A program made the position numbers and the translations under genes. The notes beneath the pieces were generated by a model. The model had not been told where the DNA came from. It saw nothing but the letters and a program-made list of their open reading frames with translations, and made no database searches. Of a stretch of DNA of 64,000 nt, positions 12,301 to 25,700 are shown in pieces. The stretch spans positions 77,312,459 through 77,376,458 of the forward strand of contig NC_080579.1 of NCBI RefSeq assembly GCF_029962835.1, in the 5' to 3' direction. Within the stretch, counting starts at the first letter, position 1. Each line of letters starts with the position of its first letter. This DNA is from Magnolia sinica (Eukaryota; Streptophyta; Magnoliopsida; Magnoliales; Magnoliaceae).

Positions 12301-15300
12301 TACCTCGATGAAAGGAAAACATAAATATCATCTTGATCTAAAGCTTTTGTGGCCCACAAGAAGTTTTTAATGGTAAATGACAACTTTTTCCCCTGATGTA
12401 CTCTACTTGATATTTGTATTTACTTCAATTTTCGGTCCATTACCTAAAATGATCTTTTAAAACTTATGGACGGCATGGATATAAAACAAATACATCAAGG
12501 TGGGCCTCACGGTCTATGAAACAGCCACGTGTTACCCAGGTAACAACGGATCCGCTCCCCGAAACTCACGACGTGTTTATGTCGTGTTCTGTAGACCGCA
12601 AGAGCACCGATTATGTGGTCCCATGGGCTTCCAATAGCGTATGGGAGGTGGGTCCCACAATTCCCACAAATGGGAACATGGGCACTAATCAATCTCGTAG
12701 TCCTCATGACTACTGAGTTCCTTGTACATTTTTTTAAAATAAAGATTTTCTAATATTTATCTGAATTTAAATGTACATATGTAGGTACTTGGCACCTGAG
12801 TACTTTCAACATGGGAAAGTATCCGATAGAACGGATGTGTACGCATTTGGTGTGGTCCTCCTTGAGCTAATCAGCGGCAGGAAGCCAATCGAGACAAAAA
12901 GGACCCACGGAGATGAGAATCTGGTCTCTTGGGTACGTGTCCTTTCTTTAATTATCTCTACTTTCATGATCCAAATGCCTGGACATATCCACTGTACACG
13001 TGGCACACATGTATCTCTATCAACACCGTTCAAATTGTGGGGCCAAATGCAGATGGTTCGTATGAGAAAAATCGTACTGCAGGACCGTTGATTTTAAATT
13101 TTCCATGGCAGCCATCAAATCAACGGTTCAAAATATAGAGCAGTCCAAACTGTGTGAACAAAGCTCTATTTGTCAATCTGATCAGAGGCCCACGAATTGA
13201 ACGGCTTCTGTTAAGGTCTGCACGCACATCCATACTCTTCTAATGTATGAACCTTCACAAGCATATATTTCTTTTAAAAAATAATTAAAAAAAAATAAAA
13301 ATTCTATCATAGTCTAACAACTTGGCTTTATTCCATTAGCATGCAGATGTTTGTCAAAAAAGAATCATTGACAATCTTTTGAACGTTGGTGGTCCACTCT
13401 CTAACAAGCATATGTAATCCAATAAAATAATGCCATGTCTTAGTCTTATTGAATTTGGTGTTATCCAAAAAATACCTAATCCACTCCCTCATAAGGCCGG
13501 CCCACAGCTTTTTTGGAAGCTTGTTTTGGACAGCACATCTAACCAACATGGCCCACCTGATGGTGGTTTTTGTACTTGGCATTGTTCGAAAACCTGAAAA
13601 ATTGTCTCGACTTGATTGGTTTGCTTGGCTTCATGATGATTTGGACGATTCTTTACTTGAATAGATTCTCTATTCAATAATTTAATTATGGGTTTCACTA
13701 GTGTCCTTTAATTAAAAAAAAATAAAATTGATATACAAGTGACCTATTGTTATCCAAACTGTTCATTTATTTACCTGACTAAAAGCTAGCCATAATGCAA
13801 AATCATGCCAATCAAGTGATTCTAAGCACCTGATCAATAACATGAAATGCACAATTAAGATTGGCTGATGAAATAAAATAAGTCCAATCATCATATTGAA
13901 ATATCTAGTTGACATATTACACTTTCTATTTCTCAGGAATCTAAAGTAACACTTTGATTCGATGATTTTAACCTTGTGATTTATAATTCTTAAATGACAT
14001 ATGGTTAAAACAAATTAGCCGCATTTAAAATGTCAATCAATCGATTGGTAGAATTCTTATACCATGGCTTGCTCCTAATTGTATAAATGAATGAACAATT
14101 TTCATTCAGTTTGACAATAAGCCACCTTGTATGTTGCTTATAACGTTTGGTGGCCATGCTAACTTCATGTTAGCAAAATTCTTAGAATTATAATTCTTAA
14201 TTAGTTATAAATTTAAATTAATTTATTATACAAAAAATAAATAAAAATTCTTTAATAAAAACGGAAGTACTTGGACCGTAAGTTGCTTAAATTATTTATG
14301 CCATAAGTAGTTTATTTTAATTTTTACTAATTAAGAAAATATCTATGTTTGGTAAACAACGAAATTATCATCTTTTCATCTCTTTCAGCTCTATGTGCCT
14401 CTCTTAAGCTACTTATGAAAATTATAAAAAGCTAAAAAACAATTAACTAAAGTAATTAAAAACCTTTAAGTAAAAAAGTTACTTATAAATAATCATAAAC
14501 CAAACATAATTATCAGAAATAAGTTACTTATCTACTGCAGTTAGTATATAGAAAAAGTAACTTATTTGGTGTATCCAAACGAGCCCTATGTGACATTTTC
14601 CCTCTTCCAAAGGTGCACATTTTGTATCCCATGCAAGTGAGAGGGTATGATCTGACCCGTTGAGAAGTCATGCTCACGAGCTAGTTTTGCAATAGATGGG
14701 TGAAAACCCGTTGAGTTGACTCAGCCCAGTTTACATGGCCAAGTTTCAAGTCAACCAAGCAAGTTTTTTTAGAACAATGTGGGAGACTGAGTTTTTTAGA
14801 ATGTGGGGTCCACCTCATAGTGTATAGGCCATCAAACCCATTCATCAGGAGAACCCAACCAGGATGAAGGCACAGACCAAAGGTATGCCCTTGAAGAACT
14901 CTGGTAGGCCAAACCATGTGAATATATAGGTATTAGGCGTGATTTTACATTGCTCCTGGTCGTGTCCTATCTGAGTTTTGGATCAGTATTATAATTTGGA
15001 TGTACGGTGAAAAATAAGAGGATCAAACAATTCATGGTTCAGATTACACAGATACATCACGGGTGGACCCCACACAGCTCAAACCTTGAATAGAACAAGT
15101 AAATTGGCTCGAGTCATGCCGAGTTGACCCAGTTGAGCTTGATGAATTCACCTATTTAGTGAATCGGTCCAAGTCATGTCTAGTCAACTGAGTCGATGAG
15201 CTGGCTTGAAGATTCTTGCCGAGTCAGATCCGAGTCGGGCTCCTCAGCTAGCTTTGCAGTGATTGTGCCCAATTTCTGGTCGAATTGAGTTGACTCAGCC

Positions 15301-16373
15301 AATTTCCAAGTAGAGTCACCAAACACCACTCATATGCTAACACGGTCCTAGCCAGCATTGACCCCTAATCCAACCCTGTTCGAGTGATTGGTTGACGGGA
15401 ATCTTATCAATACATGACTAACAACAAAACTTACATGTCAACCGTCGGATGTGATGGGCGCCACAAGGTAAGAGGGCCAAAATCCTGTGATGTCATTCCA
15501 TGAATAATTCTCTTTTAATATTGGAATACTAAACTCTTGCATATTTACACGTGTTTAGACTTTATAGCATTCAAATATTAGTGTACCCTAATATCTATTG
15601 AGCATTCAAATATTCTGTTATTTGATACTCTGGCTGCGTATGATGATTATACTCAGCCACTTATAAATTGCACACGTGACCCATATTGACTCAAATTAAA
15701 CTTATTAAAATTTTGAACTAACTGCTACTAAGTCACACTCATCTTACATGATGTGTGCCTAAAATTCAAATCTTCTGCTAGATGAGTTATCTTAGGGGCG
15801 CAGAAGTCAGTCTAATTAAAAAAATTAAGTAGGCCATAGTAAAATGGGAGGGAATTCTCACTCTTGATTTTCATCCAAGTCTACTCTAATAACAGAACTA
15901 TGTGAATTTTTGAATAAACCTTCATCCAAACTAAATGAAAAAGGACCGTGCGGCCTAAATTGCATATACACATCATGTGGTTTGGTTCTTATGAAAAAAA
16001 AATTACTAGGAGAATCTCTCTCTCTCTCTCTCTCTCTCTGTGGTGCGCACGAGTTCTTATGGACTTCTGTGAAAACTTTTTGAGAACTTATTTATGGTGA
16101 TATGAATTCAAAATTTGAACTGTCCACCTGGTCTAGCACCCCGTGAAATCTTTAACATCTAATTTTTACCCTGATTCAAAACTTTGGTGAATAATTTTTT
16201 ATGGCCCTCCAAAGTTTTGGATTAAGTTAAAAGTTGGGCACTAAAAATTTAATAGAGTGCTACATAGGTGGATGGTTTAAATTTTATACTTGTATTACTA
16301 TAAATGAGTTCTCAAAAAGTTTTCACCAGAATCCAGATGTACCAGTGGCCGCCAAGCATTCCTTGCATGTATG

Positions 16374-16451
<78 letters not shown>

Positions 16452-18121
16452 CTATGATGTAGGAAGCGTTTGATCATTGGTCTTATGGATGTTCAAGATA
16501 ACCAAAAAAGATCCAATCAAAAAATTGATCCATCTATCAGTTATGGCCTATCATAGATTGCTTATGATTCTAATGAATCACTTCTGTTAGGCAATTGTAA
16601 CCATCCCACTCATAGCTTCGAAAATGGATGGCCATAGGAAATAAGATCAAATCGAGGTTGGATTGGATCATTTGATTGGTGAGATTATTGTTTCATTGGT
16701 AGGCTATGAGACGTGTTATGGACTCAATGGACGGTTCAGATTGTTCAAACGAACTGTCCAAGTGAACTGATGCAACTAGGATTATCACTTATAGTTTACT
16801 GAGAGCGGTGGAACATTTCTTATTAAAATATAATAAAATAAAATAAGGGTTTCACATCTCAGACAAGACAAGAATAGGAATGCTTACCTATTTTCTTATT
16901 TAATACTCTAGCAGATGACGATGGTTCATACGCATCCACTCACGCTTTGAGAGAGAGTATCGAAATTAAAGGTCCAATGTACAGGTTTACTACAATACGT
17001 TTGGATATATCAATGTAGGATTACATCCGTTGGATCTGGGCTCATGTTACCCCATCCATAGCCTTGGTGCATGCTGCTGAATTTTGATCCATACTCTCAC
17101 ATGATGGGAAACATCGGTTACACGGTCTGGATTAATTTAAGGGCCCCACTTTGGACGGGATAAATTGAAAAGAAGAAGAAAAGAAAATAAAAAAAACTCT
17201 CTAAGAAGAGGTTCCTAGACCTTCGATCAGTGGCCTGTATATATGGACGGTTAATAGGAAGACACAAGAACAGTACAGGAAGAGTGGCCAAGCTTTGAGG
17301 GCTAGGATCTTCACAGTTTCTGTTTATCCACATCTGAGATGGCTAAATGAGATTAACAACGGTCCAGATTAACCATTGGCCAGAATTGACACTACTACGA
17401 TGTGTGTACATCAGTACCTAGACAGTGTTACAATTGGGCCGTGGTGGGCCTGGATGGGCTGAAACACCTGGCCGGCCCCATCCAAAGAACCTGAGTCCAC
17501 ATCCAGACCAGGTCCTGAGCTAAAGAAGCAGGTGTTGGGCTGGACCCACTAGTCAGATACTAACCCAACATAGTTTAGAAGTGGTCCACGCCGGTCTACT
17601 TTCTTAGCCCATTTCAGACAAATTACCTCTCTGGCCTAAAACTCAGTTCCCATTAGATATGATTGGATCTGATGCTTAAGACTCAGTTATTCCAACTCAA
17701 TTAGTATCAATTACTAGTGAAAATTCAATTTCTTTTATAATCATATCTAAAAAAAAATCATTCATTTTTGTAGGCAAAACCGTTTTTGATGGGTGACGAA
17801 CCAGCGACTGATTTGCTCGATCCTCAGCTTAAGCGTGGGTCCTACAATAAAGCCCAAGTGGTTCAAATGGCTAGAGCTGCAGCTGCTTGTTTGAACACAG
17901 ACGAATCCGATCGGCCAACCATTGATCAAGTCATTGCGATACTGCGAGGCGACGAGCATTCTACCACACGCAAGCCCAATTTAGTCACCAACGGATATGG
18001 CGGCCATTATCCTCGATTGCATGATGCACAAACAAAGTGTGAAATGAACAGTCACTTAGAGTTGGCCATGATGGGAGTCATGGATATTAACGTTGTTGAT
18101 GACAAATATCCAAGAATCTAA
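9358..18121 (+). CDS. Receptor-like cytoplasmic protein kinase (RLK/Pelle family), 6 exons, intact
   Basis: Serine/threonine kinase with no signal peptide or membrane segment, so of the cytoplasmic RLK/Pelle type; substrates unknown. Exons: 9358-9880, 10217-10468, 10793-10962, 11450-11529, 12785-12932, 17774-18121. All introns are GT-AG, phases agree, and the total is 1521 nt (506 aa). An open frame continues back to 9328, but only a TTG lies there; the ATG at 9358 gives MGCSQS, with Gly2, Cys3 and Ser6 fitting N-myristoylation plus palmitoylation, so plasma-membrane attachment is likely (inferred). Residues 1-165 are Ser-rich and low complexity. The kinase domain starts near 170: glycine loop [11 protein letters not shown] (179-189), VAIK lysine ~200, HRDIKPSN (298-305), DFG (318-320), GTFGYLAPEY (339-348), KTDVYAFG-like block in exon 5. 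All catalytic residues are present. I cannot assign the RLCK subgroup. Intron 5 is 4.8 kb and full of repeats. Confidence 0.9.
11835..12565. mobile_element. Shared-core MITE in kinase intron 4
   Basis: The left arm contains GGATTAGGTGTTACCTGCG and TGGGGCCCACCTTAATG; the right arm contains AAGGTGGGCCTCACGG and CACGTGTTACCCAGGTAAC. Core blocks AAGTGGACCACACCATAGG and CCATTAAAAACTTC occur twice (about 11996-12050 and 12193-12245), so the left half has a partial internal duplication. It lies wholly inside the intron between 11529 and 12785. Confidence 0.6.
12933..17773 (+). other. Large last intron of the kinase gene
   Basis: Begins GTACGT and ends TGTAG. It contains no exon-like sequence I recognise. 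Contents: a 'GTACACGTGGCACACATGTA' block near 12993 that is repeated near 50993; AT-rich sequence 13260-14580, ending in CCAAACGAGCCC, which looks like the right end of a Harbinger-type MITE whose left end I cannot find; a GAGTTGACTCAG-rich low-complexity stretch 14640-15340; a microsatellite-bounded MITE at 16017-16450; and assorted GACCGTCC phrases. Confidence 0.55.
16017..16450. mobile_element. MITE between microsatellites (Micron-like)
   Basis: A (TC)n tract (16017-16039) and a (TG)n-(TA)n tract (about 16370-16450) enclose ~330 bp. The inner ends are inverted copies: GTGAAAACTTTTTGAGAACT on the left and the reverse complement of it on the right (near 16305-16327). Related sequence beside (TA)n tracts is found at 39159 and 57297. 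A rice MITE family called Micron is known to insert in (TA)n; kinship with it is inferred from habit only. Confidence 0.55.
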
Positions 18122-18990
18122 TGGTTTGGATTTATTGGTTTCAAGCAATTTTTCTATAATGCTTATAGAGAGAGGCATAATTTGAGAGGTAGAATATTGT
18201 ACATAGAAAGGCCTAATGACTGATTTGGTTGGGAGGGTTTGTTCGAAGAAGTAAAACAAAGTAATAAGAATGCTATCTAATGGGTGTGATGACATTTTAT
18301 ATTTAGGTTGAGAAATGCTAAGAAAGGTGGCTTAATCTACCCACCCAACCATGTAACGTACATCATATTGGATCCGAGTTCTATAATGTTAGATAATGTA
18401 CTTAAGGTATGATTCCCCTTGTTATACATTACATGTATTTGCATTCATGAAAGTACCTCATCATGATAATAAAATCAACTATACTATAATTTTTATTCCA
18501 TTTAATCATAAAAGTTCAACTAATCATTTAATGTTCACACAGGTGGAAGCTTATTATAATAATCTAAATTTGCAGTATAAAATGTATATAAAATTAAACT
18601 AAAATAGGAGTATTAGCGACGTAATCCCACATCACTCATAATAGTCTTTTGTAAGTAGATGATTACACATATTTTCAACCTGTGCATCATCTGCATCATC
18701 TATATGGTTAGAGATGGTCAACGCCCTACTCATAGTAATGGTTATTCTTCAAGATTAACAACAATTCAAGTAATTTATCATAGTGAGACAATATAAATGT
18801 TTCGATACATCTCAAATTCTACCACTACAAGTGGTACCATTATGCGTTTTACATGAATGCATACTTAGCATAGTATGTGTGGCTCATCATAAATAGTGAC
18901 CATCACATCGTGGAATTCAATTCATAAAAGTCTGGCTCGCATTGCATCTCATAACTACAGAGATTTGTCGGCGTGTCTAGCACTACCGTG
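18122..18990 (+). other. 3' flank of the kinase gene
   Basis: AT-rich with no further gene. AATAAA at 18468-18473, about 350 nt after the stop codon, is a possible polyadenylation signal; other near-matches are present, so the real site is open. The left target duplication of the hAT element (AATTTATG, 18991-18998) closes the stretch. Confidence 0.4.
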
Positions 18991-19372
18991 AATTTATGTA
19001 GGGCTGTACATCGAGCCGAATCGAGTCGAGGTAGGCCAAGCTCGGCTTGACTCGTCCGTGCTCTCCTCGAGCTTAACATTGGAGCTTGGCTTATTTGCCA
19101 AAGCTTTTGAGGGGAGTTAGTGGATCGAGTCGAGTCGAACTTACCTTGAGTTAAGTCGAGCCTCTTCCCAAGTCACTTTATGATATTTTTTGCTACAAAA
19201 TACAAATTAAAAATCAACAATATTAAGTCCCAAATGTCCCACATGCCACAATACTAAGACAAAAAAAAAGTGTCACATATTTTATCTAGATACCACAAGT
19301 TAGTCCACAACATTAAATCCAAAAATGAAAATATATTACAAAATATAAAAGCTTAAACAAAATTTTAAAAGT

Positions 19373-21214
19373 TTATATTCCTTCATGCAATGTTATGTGA
19401 ATTCTCATCTTCACTTCCATTTTCATCCTCATACCTCTCCAAATTGGATGCAACCAATGTTATGTACATATCGGTGCTTCAACTGTTTTCGAGAGGAGTG
19501 AGATTCGATACTTGCTAACATCTCTGCTCTCTATGCTAAAAGTTGATTCTGATGGTATAGACGAAATTGGAATTGACAATGTCTCATGCCATTAACGAAA
19601 ATCTAGGGTATTCACGAGCTCTCGACTTCTACCACAAAAAACATCAAAATCATCTTCTTGTAACCTTATGACAGGCTCCTTTAGATACTTCTCCACTTAT
19701 GATTTAGTTTTATGCATCTCTGTTTCTTTTTCGTCTAAAAAAGATATAAAGTCACGAAGTCACTTTCCTCGAGTAGAAGTATTATCTGTAGATTGAGGAG
19801 TAACTATTATACTGGATGTTGAGGCTAAAGTACTATCATATGAAGTGAACAGCTCTTCAACTGCAACATAAATAATAACGGTCTCTGTTAAAACTCTTTC
19901 AGAATTGGAATAAAGTGATCTAAAAACATACCTAACCATTATCATCTTGTACCGTGGATCTATAATAACTGCAATGGCCATTAACAAATGGTAATTAGCC
20001 TAATACTTATCAAATTTTATCAACATTCTTAGAGCTATCGCTTGTAAAAAATTCAAACCCTCATCAAAATACTTTTTTAGCGTGTTCATAATGAAAATAA
20101 TTTTTAAAAGAAATTGATTTGCTATAGGATACTTATTCCCAGAAATCCTCATGCAGTCGTAAGAAAATTTTGAGAAACTTATGAACATGTTCATTTTTCG
20201 TCCAATTTTTGTCACTAGGCACGTATGTATACATTTTATCACGCACCTCAAGTTCAGGAAATGCAACTTTAAATTTTAAAGCTGTATCCAACATTTCATA
20301 AGTTGAATTCCAGCGCATGCAAACATCCAACTTCAACTGCTTTTTAAATTTTAAATCCAAACGTTGGATTGTATTATTCCACGTACTTAGTTTTGAAGGT
20401 AACTCCCTTATATATTTAAGGTTATCTCGTGTGTTGGCGATTATGGAGTCAATTGCTTTAAGCCCTTCTTGTATAATCAAGTTCAGTATGTGAGCACAAC
20501 ATTTAACTTGAAATATTTTACCCTCAAAGAATAAATTTCTAACTGCCTTGAATTGACTATATAAAAAAGAAACCAAAGTATCATTGAAAGAGCCATTATC
20601 TAAAGTTCTTAAAGAGATTTTTTTTTGATGGCTCACTCAACAAGACAATTGTAAATGTAGTCTGACATTACAACATTAATATGAGGAAGAGGAACGGAAC
20701 AGAAGTTTATAATCTTTTTGGTAGTTTCTAATTTGCATAAATGAAGTGTGCAGTTAATGACATATATCCATTTCTTTGATTCGATGTCGTCCACATATCC
20801 GAAGTCAAGCTATTCTTGATATGGATGTTAAAAGAGCTTTCAAGTTTGCTTTCTCAATCACATATATCTTTATGCACTCTCTTTTCACAGTAATGTGAGA
20901 GACTTTCTCACATTTGGAATTAAGGAATTTACAAAATTTCATAAAAACTTTACTTTCTACCATGTTAAACGGCTTTTCATTAACTATCATCAATCTTCCA
21001 TACCACTCTTTCAACTTTTTCAGATCATACTTATAAGTGGAGAGTGTAGCCTGAGAGTCGTTATTTTTAGAAGCGATAAATGAAAGTAGCTGCTGGACCA
21101 CCCGTTGATGTTCTTGATTTCTTCATACATTTATTAAAATGCCTTTGATAATGAGTTATAAAACAACCAAAATGCTTGTTGTAAAGGGTTTTACAATACT
21201 TACATCTAATCTTA
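19373..21214 (-). pseudogene. hAT transposase, main part (BED finger end to C-terminal dimerisation region)
   Basis: Reading on the minus strand from the Harbinger insertion point, the order is: rest of the BED zinc finger (CKYCKTLYN near 21195, then HYQRH and a closing Cys); NEKPFNMVES; KCCAHILNLIIQEGLK (near 20500); RWNSTYEML (near 20300); YPIANQFLLKI; a KFDKY block; AIAVIIDPRYKM (near 19960). The end is the dimerisation motif LSIPISSIPSESTFSI (near 19560). This is the RICESLEEPER/Ac-type layout. Frame changes are needed between several blocks (for example near 20640-20800 and 20150-20000), and a TAA follows the ICT of the dimerisation region, so the gene is dead. The cut at 21214 is the nested insertion. 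Confidence 0.85.
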
Positions 21215-21282
21215 GGGCCCGTTTGGATGAGAGTATTAGGATGGAGTACGTTGCAGTGGGTTGGAGTGCACAGAAAATGAAG
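21215..21282 (+). repeat. Left terminal inverted repeat of the Harbinger
   Basis: 68 bp starting GGGCCCGTTTGGATG and ending AAAATGAAG. It matches the right repeat except at three transitions. Confidence 0.92.
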
Positions 21283-21445
21283 ATGAGTACAGTCGCTGAT
21301 GTGTTTGGAGTTGCAAGGGATTGAAGGCCGATGGGATTCACCAGCAATCCAGCTGGATTCGGCAGCCGAATTGGATTTCTACTGCTGGATTCGGCAGCCG
21401 GATTGGATTTCTCCAACTGGATTCGGCACAGCGCTTGGTCATCTC

Positions 21446-21488
<43 letters not shown>

Positions 21489-24400
21489 GATTGCGACTCG
21501 AGCCCAATCCCAATCCCTTCCGTAGTCGTCCGTACGGTCAGAGAGAGATGGGATTAAAGACAGTAAGGTCCCGAGAGTGGTGGTGGAGGTAATTTTCGCG
21601 CCCTTTCTTCTCCATTCATCCTGGCCATTACATCAAGCAATGCCTGTAATGCTTGTAGCAAAGGTACGATTTCTCCCTTTCTACGGCATTGAAAGCTCTT
21701 CGACGCCATGAAACCCTACATGCATGTCATCCCACCTCGCTGTTGCAAGGCCTACGTCTTGCGTCATGCATGTATTGTTGGATACGGTTATGCTGTGAGT
21801 TTCATTACCATTGTTTGAGTTCAATAATCTATGTGAAATAAACACGATAATGGGATGTCACAGAGGTGGTGGTTTCTGGATTTTAGGGATTTTACATTTT
21901 TTTCTGATTTTTTTCTTTTCAAATATATAGAAATTGAGGGTTTATGGATTTTCAGGGTGCCTCTCTGATTATTTACAATTGGATTTTCTTGCCTCTCTGA
22001 TTAATGCGTTTGGCCTTGAAACGACGCCGTTGCAGTAGATGGTTTTGATTTTCATAATGTTTTTGGGAAATGATAATTGGATTTTGGGGGTATTGTGATA
22101 TATGATTTCTGCTTATTTGTGAATACGAAAATTAGGGGTTTCTGGATTATTGGATTCTCTGTTAAGTTTCAGAATGGATTTTGACATCCATCACGCTGTG
22201 TTTGGACATCAGAGACGCCGTCGCAGTACATAGTTTCCATTTTCTGGATTTTTTTTTCTAAAGTGGAACTCATGAATTTGATTTTCTGCTACCATTGTTG
22301 TTGTTTAAATATTCTTTTCAGTTAGTTCGTTTGATTTTGGAACGCTTTGTGTGTTGTATTTAATGCTATGAAGTTGGTTCTGTCATCTTGGTGGCGAGAT
22401 TGAGTTGTTTCCTCAACTGGGTCTTCACTATTTGTCATGTTTATCTTGTATTGTTGTTTCGGTTCTTGTTGTTCATGCTCATGGTAGGGACAACCTATTA
22501 GAAGGGGATGGTTTGGTTTGCTTACGTTTACTTTCATGTTTTTAGATGTTATTGCTGTCTTTTACGAAAATGTTTTATTTCTACATGGATTGCATAGTTG
22601 CTACTATTCAGTCCAGAAGGTATATTTGGGTGTTGCAAGGTAGTTGGAGTCTTTTAGAAATATGCATAGACAGATTGATGGGGGATGGTTTGGATTGAAG
22701 AGGGGAATGACTTGATAAGCCTGTTTCACATATGGTGTTTATAGCAGTCATGGTGCCCATATATATCATGTGGGCCCTGCTTTATATGGAAGTAAGCCTG
22801 CAGTGAAGATCCCATGAGACACCAAACCAACTCCATATAAAATAAATAACTAATATAAATGAATAATTTGCTGTTTTGATCATTAAATCAATCTAGGAGC
22901 CTTACAATATCTCAGTCTACGCCTGAAGAATCTGTGACTTTTTTTCCTGAAATTTGCAATGCCAATAGAACTCTTATAATGCTACCTCTGCTCACATGTC
23001 TACATGTGGGTCTATGTACTCCTACATTGGAAGTCCTTATGCTCATCCATTACATGCATGATGCTTCTTTAGACCATGTATACACAAAATAAAAATCATA
23101 CCATCAAAATAGTGGGGCACCCACAGATGGATCATATCCTTACAATCATATTCAGACGTTGATAAATGCATTTTTGCAACTTGTGTATTTTAAATTCAAT
23201 TTTTCTACCTTCCAGTTACAATACTCCTTCAGTTAAATTTCTATTTTGTTACCTTTCTGGAATGGGACCTATTGTTTGAACAATTTCGATTCTGGTGCAT
23301 TCATCTCACGTATTATTTGGCTATGTGCCTGTGTTTGGATGGCACATAGCTGCCAGAGTATGAATGGGTTTTTTCCAGATAATCAGTACTCAGCTGATCA
23401 AACATTATCTGCTTTGTTTATTTTCATCTTGTGTTTCATAGCTCCTAGAAAAAGCCAAAGATTCTCTTCTTTTGAATTTCCACCCGTTATTCTTTATTTT
23501 CTTTTCTTGATTTTTGATTTGTGAGTCCTGATTGCTGGCATTTCAATCTCATTTGGAGAAAAATCATTTCAAATAATCTGGCTTTATGTTCTTGTTGAGT
23601 AGGGTTTCTTCAATAAGCTCTACTACTGAAAGAATGTTTGGAGATTTCCCCAAAGGAAGTAGCTTTTAGCTGCAATGGTTTATTGTTATTATTGTTTTTT
23701 GTTTTTTTCCTTTTGGGGTGTCAGTCTAGAAGATTTTAAAATAGGTGCATCTTAATATTGTACAAAAAAAAAAAAAATCGACCAGCGTTGGGTTTCTTCA
23801 GCAGGAACTAGTGTTGGCAGATGGTGGGGGAGATTTCACTTAATAGAAGCTGCTTTAAGGTGTTTTTAGATGCTATTTGGGGCAGTCAATGAAGATTTTG
23901 AAATGGGTTCTTACATATTTTGAACAAGTTGAGTTTTTTCGGTTATTGTTTGATTTCCAAGAGAGATGAGACATGGATGATACGATAGAGGAAAGAATAT
24001 CTGTTTCATTGATTTGTAGGTTATTTTCTCAGCGTTAATGGTGGAAAGCGGCCAGCATATAGTTGATCCCACATGATATAGCAGGGCCCACATGATAAAC
24101 AATAAGAAAGTGACTGTTTGCTTATTTGGTTCTCCATATATGATTTGATGTTTATTTAATTCACTTATTTTTTGACCAAATGATAGGTAAATATTGAAAT
24201 TTGTTGCAATACCAACATAGTCCGGTAACGTCCTTTTGCCGTCTTTCCTACAAATTGATAATAGAGGATATGTTGACTTGATAAGCATATGTTGGTTCAT
24301 ACATGTTTAGGACTGAAACTGAATGCTCTTTGGATCTAATTGCATTATGGTAATTTCCCAACTTGAAAAGCACTTCCCCATAATCATTCCAGATGAATGC

Positions 24401-25700
24401 TTACGCTGCTGAGTCCCTGAGTTGAAAACTTTCTTCTAATGATCCATACCCAAATACAACAATATGATCTAAACCATCTGGAATGTGTGGAATAGAGACC
24501 CCTATCAACAGATCATGCCTTTTTTTGGCTTCGGTTGGACCACATGATGCTGGTTGCCAGTCCTTGACATCTGCCAAACAAGCTTTTAGTCTACATTAAG
24601 GACCGTTGATCTGATGGCCACATCGCGTGGACACTTTAAACGCTAAAATCACATTGATTGGATAACTTGTGACCATATAAGCTGTCACGAGGTTCTTCAT
24701 GTATAGAACCTCAGCCGTACTTGTGAGCCAGATAAATCTTGAATGGCTAGCAGAGTAGAAGTTGACATATCATTTTGTGGTAGAAATCCCAAGTATCAGA
24801 CTTGTCATTTGTAGAATTTTCTCAACTATTCTACTGTATCTTAATCATTGGATGCACATGTTTCTCTACTATTCTTTAGTTTCTTAATCATTGATATCAT
24901 TGGCTATATGAAGCACTTTTGAACTATTGTTTGTTGAAATATTTGTTGGCTATCCATATACAAATTCCATTAACTTTGATATTCAAAAAATAGGATTATA
25001 ATTGCTTAGGGCTCAAATATTATGTTAAATGCTATAGTTGGTTGCCCCCCTGCATGAATTTTAGGCGCAATAAAACTGTTTATTTAAGCAGATACATATC
25101 TCGGATGGACCACACTACAGGAAACAATCGTGTGATTGAACTTTGATTAACATTTTCCTTGGGCCTATAGTAATGTTTATTTTCCATCCAAACCCTTGAT
25201 AAGGTCAATCAAACCTGGATAGAGGGGAAATACAAAGATAGACTTCATCTAAATCCTTATGTAGCCCACAATAAATATTTAATGGTCAAACAAACCATCT
25301 GGATCTGGTTTTTTTTTGGGGGGGGGGAGTTATCTTGTAAGTACACACCCATGTCAGTACACACACTCCATGTTAGCCACCCCCACTAGGGATCGATACC
25401 AAGACCCCAAGTGTTGAAACGATGTATCTCCACTCAGTCTGGATCTGTATAACTTATGAGATCATTTCATAGAATCAACTGCACTTGAAGACTATTATAT
25501 TTATATATAGATAAGCATTATTGCCACTGCTGGCATCCGACCATGGAGGTCTAAGTAGTCATATACTATAAATATTTATATATATCTATGTATATCTCTA
25601 GATATATCCCTTCGTCTAACATTTATATTTGTACCCACTGTTATTTGCAATGTATATTTATGAGAAATACACACGTGATAGTATAGATTATCAGTTGACG
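21283..25700 (+). other. Long non-coding 5' part of the Harbinger
   Basis: After the left repeat come three GGATTCGGCAGCC-type short repeats (21355-21430) and a (CT)n tract (21450-21484). A GC-rich segment with a possible leader exon ends GGTGGAG before GTAATTTT (21589). The rest is T-rich and intron-like. This looks like a promoter, 5' UTR exon and leader intron in front of the transposase; splicing is inferred. A shared-core MITE fragment lies at about 25095-25300 and a SINE-like copy follows it. I recognise no coding exon. Confidence 0.45.
25313..25437 (-). mobile_element. Probable SINE copy, minus strand
   Basis: The reverse complement contains a box-B-like GGTATCGATCCC and ends in a GTGTGTG-rich tail followed by G and T runs (the C/A-rich end of the element on its own strand). 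It resembles the SINE copies at 52395 and 56263 in order: box B, a short spacer, then a GTGTG tail. Confidence 0.4.

Noticed and set aside
14560-14590. Harbinger-type right end (CCAAACGAGCCC)
   Set aside because: No matching left end or TWA duplication could be found upstream, so no element is called.
16234-16473. Open frame ending in a long Ile-Tyr run
   Set aside because: The run is a (TA)n microsatellite and the rest is MITE sequence.
23911-24300. 129-codon minus-strand open frame inside the Harbinger
   Set aside because: Lies in intron-like sequence, no recognised domain, opposite strand to the element's genes.
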